From positions 9,310,001-9,374,000 of the forward strand of contig CM072881.1 of assembly GCA_036937835.1 (NCBI GenBank): a DNA stretch of 64,000 bases. Direction: 5' to 3'. The notes below the pieces were generated by a model. That model was not told where the DNA came from, ran no database searches, and saw only the letters and a program-made list of their open reading frames with translations. The translations under genes were made by a program, and so were the position numbers. Shown here in pieces: positions 26,501-39,236 of this stretch. Origin of the DNA: Pampus argenteus. Its lineage: Eukaryota; Chordata; Actinopteri; Scombriformes; Stromateidae. The first letter of the stretch is position 1. The number at the start of each line of letters is the position of its first letter.

Positions 26501-29500
26501 GATGTTTGTTTCCTTTTGTGCCTTTTATCTGGCCAATATGACCGGGGCAGTTCATTTTCTCAGTGAGACACCAACTCTGAGCTGAATGTTAGAGGTCGGT
26601 TCAGTTTATTATGATTTAATAATGCCCTTTGGACATCAATACATTTGCTCACCATCTACTGTGACACCTACCCATGGTGCCAGATGTTCACAATATATGT
26701 ATTATATACATTATAGATTAAATGGTCCAACTAGTTGCTTTGAGTGTACAGACACTGGCTTTCAGACTATATTTTGCAACAACAGCTACAGTAACAGCAA
26801 CATCAGACAGGAGCTTTTTGCCATTACTGCCCCATATATAACTAGTTGTGTAACTGAAGTCAAGGGCTAAGAGTACCTGTGCATCATTAGTGACAGCAAG
26901 GCAAGAGATCTCCTCGCTGTGGCCCTGCAAGTGTCTCTGGCATCCTGTATGAAGGTATTCCACCACCACCACACAGCCGCACGAGTATGCAAATAAACCT
27001 GCAACAGAAATTAATTACAGGATAGGTCAAAACAATCATCCCTGCCTCTTCTGTGTAAGTTTAATTTTATTTGTTTATTGCTCATCTACTTTTACATATA
27101 ATGCAGTATATTAATAACCTTGGTCAGGACTCCACACCATGTTGCCACGCCCATTGCCATTGTAGCCAATCACTGCTTTCAGCTTTATGCCCTCTTCTCC
27201 TGATTGTGGAGTCACAGCAGCCTGGATCAGAGAAAATACTAAGACTGAATATATATATATAAACACACACACACACACACACAATGTGGCTACAGTCTAC
27301 ATAATTTTCTTTACCTGATCAAGAGTGGAGGTCTTAAAACGTGGGAAAAAGTGCTTGTAACAATCTGGTCGTACAGGCGTCTTCCCCTTAAACTCCACTA
27401 AATGACACAGATTACACAAAAATATAAAGCAAATTATTAATAAAACTCCAACCAACTCTGCCCTAAATTCAAAAACAACAGAAGGTCAGTTCAATATTAA
27501 TGCAGCAGGGGACTTGCCAGTGTCCAAATTACTGGTGTTCAGAGGAGACACATTAATCATCTCTGTGACTTTAAGGAAGGACACGGCAGGTCTGGGGTTA
27601 GAGGAAGAAGCTGGGCCAGTGACTGGAACAGGCACGGTTGTGATGGTCGGGGCGTCATCACAAAGAGACAAGGAGCCTAAAGCTGAAAGACAGAGACAGG
27701 AGAGAAAATATTATGCTATTATGCTATATAAATATTATGCTTGGCATGCTGAAAAGAGGGTCCTGAATATTTACCAACCAGGTAAAGCAGCTGGCGACAG
27801 CTAAAGATTTTGTAATAATCTTAAAAAGTTCAATTTCAGCTAAAGCAATGGTGATCTAGTGAACATGCATCACTGAGGATAATGTTAATTACCTGGTTGT
27901 TCTCTCTCTGTCAAGATTATGCTATGTTAACAAGTCAGCTGCAAATACTTATATACACACTACACTACACTTTTAGCAGGAAGTGAAACATCAATAAAAT
28001 AATCTTTGGAACAATCAGTTCCTCCTTCAGTTTGATAAAGGTAAAGAAAAGCAACCAGATGGATCATAATCAAACGTTTGCTTCTTACTGGTGTACAATA
28101 ACTGATTTTAAATGCTGAATGTTTTGGAAGCAAAATTATCAATGTAATTAACACCTAACTGAAAGTGAGTTTACTGTATAGGTGTAAATTGAATCTAATT
28201 TCAGCTACAGTACCACTAAATCAGTAGTCAGTGCTAAGTGATGAACAACAAGGCAGATTTGTGTAAATACATCTTTTTTTAGTTTTCTCATGAAACACCC
28301 ATAATTGTCAGACTGTGCACAAAGGTATTTAGCTTACCAAAAAATAACAATAGATATGATGTGCTGAAGGGAAATTCAAAACTGGAACAGAAAGCTCTTA
28401 CCGCCCTGCTCAACTTTGTCCATGGTGCTGACATCCAGTTGTGGTGGAGGTGAGGAGGGGAGAGGCGCTGCCTGTCGAGGCATCCCATTGGACAACCGAA
28501 CTCTATGCAGCTCAGCCTCTAGTTGAACTGTTTAGTCAAAACACAAAAGCAACCAATCATTTAAATTGGTAATAATGAGACAATGTGTAAAAGGTACAAA
28601 ATTTAATATGCCAGTTTAACAAAAGACACAAAATTAATTTACCTGATTTGGCAGCAGAGATGTAACTTTCTGTGAAAGGTGAACTGAAACAGAGTGAGTA
28701 TATCAAACATTTACTGATAAAAGTGTTACAAACACATTAATAACAAGATTCAAACATTCAACGTGGGTTTAGTACCGGCTGTCCTTTAAAGAGTCAACAG
28801 GGTGTGCCAGGAAGTCCCACAGGAATATGGCGTCTCCCACTGAGACTACGCCGAGCTGGTCAGGGGTGAAGCTCACCTGGTGGATGGGCTGACTGTGGCC
28901 GATAAACATCTGGTACATACAAGCAGTGACTTTACCAAATATAAATCAGTTAGAGAATCAGAAATTTATATTCTTTTGTTTTGACTACCTGTGAGTTAAC
29001 ACCAAGCTGCATATTATAATCCCACACTTTCACAGCATTGTGTCCTGCTGTCAGCACGAATCGACTGTCGTCACTCACAGCCAGGGACGAGCACCGGTGT
29101 TTGTGCACCTTGGGCACCTGTCAGGAGGACCGAAATCCAATGAAAAGCAAACACTCCTACATATGTTGGTACACATCAAAACTCCTGTGGCTGTCACTCT
29201 CTACACTCTTCTCGTTAGCTTCATGTTATCACTAGCTCATGTTATTATTATCTTATCTTCTGAAAAACAAACTGCTTGTTCCTTCAAATTAGATTCTGAC
29301 TATACGTTTTACTATGGACTATACTATAAAATAATCAGCATGATGAGACCTTTCTTTACATCTCTTTCTACATCTTGAGTAACTGCTCTCTCTTGGATCT
29401 TCTTAACAAATCTTTTGGAGGGCATAATCAAGTCATCTAATTTGTTGAAGTTCAGCAGTGTTACCTCCCGGAGCAGACGACCCGTCTTGGTGCTGACCCA

Positions 29501-31893
29501 GAGGATTTTGTTCGCAGATGTGGCGACCAACAAATGTTCAGTGGAGGCTGGGGAGAAGCAGACTTTCAGCGCAGAGTCCAGATGGAGGCTTTCCACGTCC
29601 AAAACACTCACATCTACATGGAGCAACTACAAAAGGGATGATGCAGGTCAAAGGTGGACTCAGTGAACAAAAAGTAAGACATATGAACAACAAGAACACA
29701 GAGAACAAGATGATTTCCAATGATCACAATATGATGAATATATTTGAATTAGTAGGAATATTACAAGCATTTTCTCTTATCTCTTCATAGCTCAAGTCAT
29801 AGATCATCTCAAATTAAATGAGCAACACGACAAATGGCAAGCTGCTGAAAGGTGACTTTGCAAGATACCTCATCCAAAGACCGTGCGTCAGCGATGGTGA
29901 CGATGTATTCTGAGGGACCGACAAAAGCCAGACAGCAGCTGTCACTGCTCACTGTAAGAGCATCTGGAGCACGCTCAGTGCCTTGGGCCACCACATTACC
30001 TAGCCAATCAGGTAGAGTGAATCAAACAATTGTGAAGTTGCCTAATATGCTAACTTTTATCTGTGACTACACTGCATACGTACTGTAAAGTCTAGTTATT
30101 TAAATAACTGAATTAATGTACTCAGACTTCACATGGTAATTAACTAAGTCAAGTTCTTATGAACAATATTTAAGCATATGCGTATCAGTGTGTTGTTATT
30201 CATAGAATCTATGTAATAGAACAGCTACGAAGTAAAATGATACTGTATATGAATAGCCTGTATATGAATATTTTAGTCATGTATTGTACTAAACTAAGAA
30301 AGCCCACTTCACGATTTAGTAGAAAGTGTATTTTACTCATGGATGACGTTGATTTACGTTTACATTTCTGACAAGTGTAACAACAAATCATGTATGTTGT
30401 TGAGTGCATGTGTATACGTACAGACAACTCTGACTACACTGTATTCTTCTTCAAAGGAGTTGTAGAGTGCTAAAGAGCCGTGGGAGCCAGCGCTGTACAT
30501 GAAGTCTCCATCGGGAGAAAAGGCGAGACCAATCACTTCGCCTCTGTGCTGCCTGTAATATGCATGTAAATAAAGACACAACCACACAGAGAAGAACACA
30601 TACATAGTTATTACTGTCTCTATGAGGTAATGCCTCATGAGGAACTAAGGTCAATCATTATGACTAGCTGTGTTTTTCAATAATTAGACACAGATTAATA
30701 TATCATACTGTACTATGGCAAATAGAAATTGTACCCATGCAAAGAAAACAACAACAACTGCAGCCACTATTGGAACTTGTGTGTGCAGGTTTGTTTAAAC
30801 GTACTTGTGTTCAGCCAACAACTTGGCACTGGAGATGTCAAAGACTCTGACGATGCCAGAGCTAAAGCCACAAGAGAAGACCTGTTCGCTGGGATGGAAG
30901 GCCACTGAGCAGGGGCTGTCTTCTGACACAAAGTCATACAACTAAGCACAGGAGATAAGACAGACATTCAGTAACGATAGTAACATAATTGTTCCCAAGA
31001 ATGTCAGTTTCTTAGGTTCAAAAACATTGAATATGAGAAGGAGAACGAAATCAATGGATAAATTAGTTTGAAAACAGCTTTGGCTTAATTAATAAAAGAC
31101 AGAAAGACTCTTAGATGGGATTAAAAAAAGATTAAATCGATTTCCCTTTAGCTCTGCTGAACCAGATTTATTAATATCTATGAATAAAGCACACGTATAG
31201 TAGGATGTGGCCAATAAAAATGCAGTAAGACTTGCTGAACACATGGAAATGTGGTTTTAATTGACCTGCTGCAAGGAATCCATATTCCAAATGCGCACTG
31301 TGCCATCAGAAGAAGCTGTCGTGAGATGCCTGCGAATGCCATCCACACTGAAGCCAAGCACATTGTCTGTATGCGACCTCATCAGTGTGTTGTAACCACG
31401 GCTGCTCACGTCAAGGAAACCAAGGTTACCAGTAGAGGTGGCTGCCAGCACCTGCAGGCTGTCTGATGAAACTGACACCAGGCTCACAGGTCCCTCGTGC
31501 TCTGGAAAACAATGACATGTTCTCTTCTCTATGTTTAGCAATACAGTAGATGCAACTGCCCAGAAGGAGCAAATGAGAATAATTTTCAGAGAACATTAAA
31601 GGTCAGCTGCTCCTGTGAGTCAGTCGGTGCAAATCCTATGCTAGCCAGAAATGTGTGAATACATACATACATGCATAAATACATAAAGATTATTTCACTG
31701 CATGAGGAGCGGGGTGGGAACATTCAGCTACTGTTTGCCATAAAATGTTATGTCACGCCCCACTGTGCTTACCAGCCTCCAGGAAGACAGCAGAAAAATC
31801 GAGGGGCCAGAGACGCAGGAAGCCATCTTCAGAGCCAGTGGCACAGAAGGATGAGGACACACTGATGCTGTTGATAGCGATGCCTGGAGCTGG

Positions 31894-31935
<42 letters not shown>

Positions 31936-34900
31936 CTTGATGTCGTTCCAGGCTCTACCAAACCCCTGCTTTGAACTACTGAGTAACAAACACTTTATTT
32001 TAAGCGATTTCAGGCACACCTGTGTTAAAAGTCCATTTCTCCCTGCGGTCCACATGCTGCTGCTGCGCAGGCAACAACCTCCTGACATTTTTAATAACAA
32101 CTCTGCTGTAGTCGATCTCGAAGATATGACCACTCCGGCTACTGGCAAAACTAAAAAAAAAAGAGAAGAAATTAAAGGACCTTCTGATCATTAAGTTTGC
32201 AGTCAGATCTAGAACATATTTATAGTTCTTCGGACTGGTTCTCACTCACAGTGTTCGATCATCATGATGCTGATAGAAAGAGTTTCCCTCCTCAAATGCC
32301 ACATCGGTGAAGTCCAATGAGTGGTATTCACCCAGGTTGACTGGACATGAGCGGAGTGTCCCATTCCGCACTCGCCACAGACGGATATTGTCACGACCGC
32401 AAGACACCATCCTACACACACACGCACAGGACAACCCATGCTCTTAGAGTTGTGATTTATAGACAAGCTGACAGGAGGCCTGTTTCTTTCCTTTTTACCT
32501 CTCCCACTTTCACACCTTCATGCACTAAGGGTGTAAGATTGGACCAAAATCTGGAGACACAATTGCAGAATTGACAGAACCCTTCAGTACGATCAGGATA
32601 CAAAACTCCACTGCTTATTAACAAAGCTACGCTATGTGTAGTGAGGCTTTTCCTATAGCTGCATGAAAAGCTACATCCTCTAAATCTGAGTAATATCTCA
32701 CCACGTCAGTTCGAATGCTAAATATTCAGCAGCCTGCTGAGAACGCTGAAGGATCTGTGAATGCCAGAGATTTAGCTGATCTGGCCTGAGAGACGCCTGA
32801 GCACTGTGGGAGTCTGCCAACGGACCACAAAGCTGCCACAGGTACCATCTACGCTTCACATTATGCTAATGCGGCATTCCAAGGTTCATACCCTAAATAA
32901 TGACATTCATAGTTCTTTAGGTAGTATAATTAGAGACAGTTTTTTGTCTTCTTTTGTATTTTCACTCAAGGAATCTGTTTCTTTCCTTGTGTGTATATGT
33001 GCAAATCTTTCAGTGTCAGTGTCCCTCAAGAGCTACAGGAGCGGTGGTTTACTGTCCAGAATTAAGTCACAAAGCATTATGGGGATCATTGACTGTCAAC
33101 CTTATTCGATAAAACGGTGCAGATGCTACAATGTGATCAACATTTACTCTTAACAGGTCGACAGATGCAAGGATATATGCAAAGAATGTTCCCAAATATG
33201 TAAATGTACACTATTGGCTAAAAAAAAAAAATGAAGAGAGGTTACCTCGTATCATCAAAGAAGGCAACTTTCATGGTGTGGATGTCGACATCTGTGTGTG
33301 CTTTGGCTAAGATGGTTACCTCTCCACCTTTACTAATGTTAAGAGTGTTCCACACAGTCACCATCTATGAAAGGTTCAATTAGGACAACAAACAGAAAGA
33401 CTCTAATAAAAGGGAGCAACTTATAATATGTCATTTAAAATTAGAACTAGACGAGTTAGTGTACTGTAATTTTTCATCTGGATCTAATGATACCTACGAC
33501 ACTCTCGACAGGCTGTAGCTAATACTAATTGCCTTATACACAAATAAAAAGTTTTGTGGTGCTCACCGTTTTACTGTGGCTGTCTTTGCCTACACCGCAG
33601 AGAATGCCGCCGCTGTATGAGAAGCTGTGAAATGAACAAAGACAGAATTAGTGAGAGCAAGCGGTATTCTATGTTCGCAAGGATGTCATTGTGCATGTAA
33701 GATAACTGTGTCTGTGTGTGTGGTTACCTAAGAGAGGATAATGAATGCGCGTGAAGCCTGAACATGGCCAGACAGTTTCCTTTGTGGTAGTTCCATACTC
33801 GAACCACACTATGGTTGCCTGTTTGTGCTGAGGCAAGTACCGTTGTGTTGCCATTGAAAGCCAATGCAGACACCTACAGAGAAAACGCACATGGACAGAA
33901 TTTCATTTCTGAAACAACTGAATTTGTTCACCTTAATAACCTTATTTAGGATGTTGCCAGAATCAGCTCTGCCATCCTACGCATGTAAAGAGATTTAGCT
34001 ATGGAGGACAAGGCATCACAGCAGCTCATTTACCTTATCAGTATGGCCGATGAAGAATCTCTGCTGTTTAGAGGATATCTTCATAGAGACGATAATTGCG
34101 TGACATGGATACACCACTGCATCTCCAGATTTGGTCCACAGGGCCTAGAGTGTAATATAGTATAGCAGACGACTATAAGACTTTGGTGTAATGCTTTTTA
34201 TATGTGATCCTCAAAGTCGAAAATGTATGTGAAGCAAGGGTGATAAGGGGTTTCTCTCTAAATGAGCGTACACATTTGGTGGTGGCTCCACCAAAGCCGA
34301 TGATTCGACTGAGCCTGAGAATTGGGTCTGGGAGCAGCTTCTAACAAGGACAGCAGAAAAAATAAGTTTTATTAAAAAGGTCTCAGCAGCTCTTTTCATT
34401 TTACTCTCCACTGTTCGTAGCTCTTACCTGCTGTTTGGTGCATTTGGACGATGATAGACGGACAGGATGTGGAACAGGAGTGCAAACGAGCTGGGAATAT
34501 AACAATTAATAATAGTAACGTAAACGCTATCTTGGAGTCAAGGATATACAATTTACAGAACATGACATACAGAGAGATATGGTATATAATGGGTTGTCTT
34601 TTGTTTGGTGGCATGTACACTCTTGTCAGTATGAAGCATCACCTCCTCTTCACTTTCCTCCCAGTGTTTGCCGAGGCCATCTTCAGGATGCACGAACACA
34701 TGAACACCACCGTCATCAGCATCACAGGGTAGCCTGGATGTGACCTGGTGTGAACTGGAGCATGTTGACTCCTGCTGAAGTTGGTCATCATTATGGCAAA
34801 GCAAGTCTTCCTTCTGGTGCATGGAGACCACGCCCAGCTCAGGTATGCTGGTCACCACAGGAGGTGGATTCCTCGGGTGCTGAGGAAGATAGAAGGAGGA

Positions 34901-37900
34901 AGAATAGCAGCTTCTTTGAACACATTATATACAATTTCAGCTCAACCATCTGTTATATCTTTAGAGACAAATTTGAAGTGACTGGAATCACTAACTGTTA
35001 ATAACTGTTTAATCCGTCTTACAGATTTTGGGGTGGTGATCTGCTGGATCAGGGACACACGATCCTGAACTGGTTTGCTGAGACTGACACAGCGGGTCTC
35101 TTCTCTAATGGTGCTTCTGTGGATGGAGGCAAGTCCTGAGAAAGAGAGGAATATTGAACTGAGTCATCTACAACACATTTATAGTAAGTTTAAAGAGAAG
35201 TATATATGCTAAGATTGTCAGAACAGCTCTGATCCTACAAAGTTATTTTGTAAAAGCTCCAAAAGCTCTTTTAATTTATGTTGGTAATTTAGTAATACAA
35301 ATAACACAAGTAATATGTAAGAGTGGGATGAAACAAATATATAAGCAGACTCTGTTCCTCATGCAGAAATAATTGTACATTTATTTGAATTTCTTGTAAA
35401 AATTTATTTAAAAAAAATGTATTTATTATTTTGTCTCAGAAAATCAAACAAAAAAATGAGTAACAGTATCGCATGGAATAACATTAAAAATGCTTTAAAT
35501 ACTTACTGGCATCTTGCTTGGGGTCACCTTTCTGAATGGAGTCAAAGGGTAACTTTGTTCCCTCTGAGGGAAATCTGTTGATGTAAGAGTCCATGGCAAC
35601 ACATTGTGACATGGCAGATAACTGTAGTTTTAAAAAAAAGAAATCAATAGGAATAGACTGGTGATATAACTTTATACAACAGCTATTCTGAGTAGTAGTT
35701 CAGGGTAGATGTAGCTTTTAGCACAATGCCAATTATGCACATGTCATTTTTGTGTAAGGTTACTCTACCTGATGCAATCATAGAGGTCATGCCAGGAGCT
35801 TCCTTTGGGCACAGGAAATGCCATGTCTCTGGGAATGGCACCTGTACCCTGCGAACAGGCCAGACCCATCAGCTTGGCTTCACTGAAGGAAACGCCTGTT
35901 GAAAGGTAGGACAAGGAGATGAGGAAGGTAAAGATCACCATGCATGCACAAAGACATCATCACATAGAATATTTAAAAAAATCTGAGGATGCACTCTGGA
36001 TGAAGCTGTCCTCATAATAATGTGTGATGTAAATGTGAAGAAAATGTTCTTGTTTTGTTTAGTCTGTTCTCAATATGTTTTCAATTTACAATGTATTGTA
36101 CCAAGGTAGATGCTTGGTTGTTAAACTGAGTGGGTTGAATGAGCAAGGCTTTATGAATGAGAGGATTCTTTCAAAAGTCCCATTAAGATGTGATGCTGAA
36201 AGACACTGCCTTCATTTTCTTCTTTCATACACTGAAGTGCCATTTAAAGAGGAGCACTGGTAAACCTTTGCATTTCACTTATCCGCATGGCATCATATCA
36301 AACATGAAGACATAACGTGTACTTATGAAATATACATATGTGTACTGTATTGTAGTGCTGGAGGACACATGCAAATTCAATCACTTGAATAACAGGAGAC
36401 TCACCAGGATCTAAAAGCAGGTCACTAGTAAACATGTTTTTCACTGCTAAGTTGGCACAAAGCTTGACACTCTTCAGGTAACTGTAGCGGCGGTTGAGGT
36501 AGACAGAGAGTGTGTACTGCAGATCCAGCATCAGACAGGTCCAACGCACTGTAGTAGGAGCTGGACCCACCAAACCTGAGCCATATAAACATAAATGCTG
36601 TCATAACTGTGGCAATACATGCAAAATTATTTATGTAAACAAGAAAGCTGCAGCAGTTAACTTTCAGTAAGCAAAGTTCAGTGATTGAAAAAAACTGCAT
36701 AGATATAAGTGTATGTGTGTTTACCGTGTCTTGTGGATTTAGCCGTGCTTTCATAGACTGAATCCTTTGCAGCTCCGCACAGGAAAGGAAACTGAAGCGA
36801 TGTAGGTGTAGATTTGAACTCCTTGAACATGTTGGAAAAGGAAATACGGACCACCTGTCCCTCCTACGCACCAGAGCACAGAGAGAGGCAAAGAAAATGT
36901 CTTTCTTCTCTCATTTACAATCAATGAGATCTCCATATACATGTGTAAGTGGCATTTATATATTCTAAAGCAAGCTGTGGGTTTTCTAAGATACACTATA
37001 GAGTGTTACAGGCAAACTTGACCTTGCTTTGCTTGTATAAATTAGAACAAAACAGTTGATTTTTTAAAATGGTATTTAATATGAGGACATTTGCCCCCAC
37101 TTTGTAATTTCAAGTAGATTGAGATTGAAATGCCAATATATTAAAAAAGGCATGACTTGAAATATCAGTGTCAAGTCTAATAAAGCAGAGTTGTGGATTA
37201 AAATCCTAAATGATTTTGAAATATACTCCTGTCATGTGATCAATACAAAAATTAAATGACTGATCATACAGATACATTGGTATTATAATAATAATAATAA
37301 TAATGTCATCAGACATACACATGCCCATGATCAACAAATAATATAAAGATCAATACCTCTGCGGCAATATCCACGTGAACCACAAAGTATTTTCCAGGTG
37401 TGGGCCTGAAGAGAAGGTAGAAATATCGTCCCGTCAGCCCCAGAGACTGGTGGCTGTGTTTGGGTACCAGGATGTAGCTGTTGGCAGGAACAGAACCCCT
37501 GATCCGAAACACTGAACACTTCAGTGTTTTGTCCTGAGAGGTTTTATGGAGAAAGGACACAAAAGTAAACTAACTTTGGTCTGAATACTTAACAGTGATA
37601 CGACAACAAAAATCTGTCTTTTAAAAATTGAGCTCTCACTTCCTTGGAGCTTTTTTGTTGTGTAACATGTGTCCTTTTAGGGGACATTGATACTATGTAT
37701 GGAGGGCAGATTTGAGGATTATGCTGCAGAAATGTTTTGAAAAATCACGGTTATGATACTTTTTTGACTGTGAAAACAAATCACTGTTGGAGTCCACTAT
37801 TGCATGAAATTCATTCAGCTATCAAGTCAACACTGGCTGAGTATTTAATATTGAAAAGATAAGATTATGACTTTAACCACCACAATTATACTGTTGCACC

Positions 37901-38134
37901 ACCAAGTTACCGTGTATGTTGACACATCCCCTTCTTTTGACGACTTTTTCCAGTCTTCAACTCGGACATGTTTGAATATGTTGACATAAGGATGCTGCCA
38001 ACCTGCGAGGTCAAAACAAAGTTCAGGCTCTACGGCTTGTATCTCAGTTATATGTTGATATATAATTCAGTGTATCCCTTAATAGAAACTTTTAATCGAC
38101 AATTTAAAAGTTAATTTTTACCTTTGGAGGCCAT
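20546..38134 (-). CDS. wdr90: WD repeat-containing protein 90 (POC16 homologue)
   Basis: WDR90 is a centriole inner-scaffold and ciliary protein. The model is 1850 aa (human about 1750). Residues 1-200 form the CFAP20/DUF667-type domain (GWQHPYVNIFKHVRVEDWK; LGLTGRYFYLLFRPTPGKYF). Residues about 260-420 are a low-complexity linker. From about 424 to the C-terminus (ILLWEVRGL) come many WD40 repeats, e.g. GSEDGFLRLWPLDFSAVF and SEDGSVRVWSAP. Coding exons, 5' to 3': 38122-38134, 37911-38002, 37357-37533, 36725-36863, 36405-36575, 35769-35895, 35507-35574, 35023-35135, 34643-34879, 34428-34490, 34272-34340, 34034-34144, 33728-33873, 33567-33624, 33246-33364, 32250-32411, 32020-32150, 31773-31889, 31266-31501, 30805-30941, 30422-30552, 29869-29999, 29465-29626, 28989-29117, 28776-28909, 28643-28683, 28402-28527, 27518-27682, 27315-27397, 27119-27221, 26877-26998, 25772-25928, 25421-25611, 24941-25109, 24571-24694, 23647-23818, 23023-23145, 22598-22766, 22331-22461, 21666-21809, 21071-21187, 20844-20928, 20546-20703. 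Total 5553 nt, in frame throughout. The first coding exon supplies only MASK and one base. Confidence 0.93.
27398..27517 (-). other. wdr90: GC-AG intron of wdr90
   Basis: The donor reads ACTG|GCAAGT instead of GT. Using it joins ...NLDT to VEFKGKTP in frame. The nearest GT donor, four bases downstream, would run into a stop codon within three codons of the next exon. The GCAAGT donor matches the known GC-AG consensus. Confidence 0.85.
31895..31934. repeat. (CA)20 microsatellite abutting a wdr90 3' splice site
   Basis: On the transcribed (-) strand this is (TG)20 ending four bases before the AG of the acceptor at 31890-31891. It replaces the usual pyrimidine tract of the exon 31773-31889. Confidence 0.95.
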
Positions 38135-38421
38135 TGATAGTGAATATCGCGAATGGTAAAAATCCGCCTGTTTATTCCGTCCTGCTGCAACTTAGCAAAA
38201 CTCAGCACAACTCGAACAGCTAACTAATGTACTTTCAGGGATATCAGCTTGCAAACAGACTGCTGGAAAGCTTCTTCTCCGTTTCCCAGTCATTAAAAAC
38301 ATAAAAACATTGTGTTTCGCATCATAATAAGACACGAGGGCTTTCCTAGCTCTCCCCGGTACCGACTAAACAACAGATTTCATTTGACATCTACCGCTGT
38401 AGTAGTGATAGGCTTCCCGCT

Positions 38422-38500
38422 CCAGCGTCCGCCGTTGCTAACGACAGCACGACGCCAATGACGTCTGTGCGTCATTAGCGTCGTGCTGTCGTTACGCTGG
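38422..38500. repeat. Near-perfect palindrome upstream of wdr90
   Basis: Arms 38439-38463 and 38470-38494 are 25 bases each, inverted, with one mismatch and a 6-base centre. A further 6-base match (CCAGCG at 38422-38427 against CGCTGG at 38495-38500) extends the symmetry after an 11-base insertion on one side. CRE-like half sites (TGACGTC, TGCGTCA) lie at the centre. The element is about 300 bases upstream of the wdr90 start codon, in the GC-richer presumed promoter. Confidence 0.9.
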
Positions 38501-38783
38501 CGCTTCTGGGTAATGGAGTTCATAAAGAATGGCTAAGCTAAACTGGCATTTTGGGACATGAGAGCAAACGGGCTATAACAATAACAACCACAATATGTTG
38601 TAATGAAGATACACATTTCTAAACAGAGTTTGTTAAGACTCAAGTTTTCTATTGTATTGTATTGTATTATTCTCCATAACCCGGTTATCATTAAATTAAT
38701 TAATTGGTGACTCATCCTACATCTTATGCACACAGATATTTGATATAAACAAATATTTTAATAGTTATACTCCATTTGTATGA

Positions 38784-38789
38784 TTTATT
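38784..38789 (-). terminator. Candidate polyadenylation signal for the class B GPCR
   Basis: AATAAA on the - strand, about 450 bases beyond the first stop (39237) and about 135 bases beyond the second in-frame stop (38922). Both coding forms would therefore fit in one mRNA. Confidence 0.5.
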
Positions 38790-38921
38790 TAAAGATGCCG
38801 TAAATGATCACAATAGATTATTCAGATATTACGTCATTACAATACTTATTCACAATTTTTATATATTCACAACAAAACCACAGGGAATCTTATAATGTAC
38901 AATGATAACAAAAAAATGTAT

Positions 38922-39236
38922 TCAGTCTGAATCTACAACATGTGGGAGCAACTCCACTGGGTCTTGGAGATGTATGAGGAAGGACACCTGTGTTGCTAGA
39001 GACGATTGTCCAACCTCATCTCGGTCCACACACTCCCTGTCTCTATTGACCACTGAGTGCAGCAAAGAGGTCTCAGGTTGTGGGGAGGTTTGTTGAACCT
39101 GGTGTCTGAAAATCTGAGAACTGTCAGGCGTGGGCGAACCATCAGGCATTGCCCTCGTCGTTGTGGCAGAGGATCTGTTGCGCTCTGGCACTGTGGCGAT
39201 GGAGAAAGTGTCTACTCGAGAGTCAAGGACGGCTAG
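38922..39236 (-). other. In-frame 104-codon extension after a TGA CTA G stop
   Basis: Directly after the receptor's TGA (39237-39239) the same frame stays open for 104 sense codons, ending at TGA 38922-38924. Codons around the stop are CAG TGA CTA GCC, which contain the UGA CUA G readthrough motif known from vertebrate genes such as OPRL1, OPRK1, AQP4 and MAPK10. The extension starts LAVLDSRVDTFSIATVPER. It contains a Ser/Thr/Pro cluster (SSATTTRAMPDGSPTPDSS) and an acidic end (VVDSD). By my count 23 of 104 residues are Ser or Thr, as in cytoplasmic tails phosphorylated by GRKs. Whether it is translated is inference. Confidence 0.55.
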
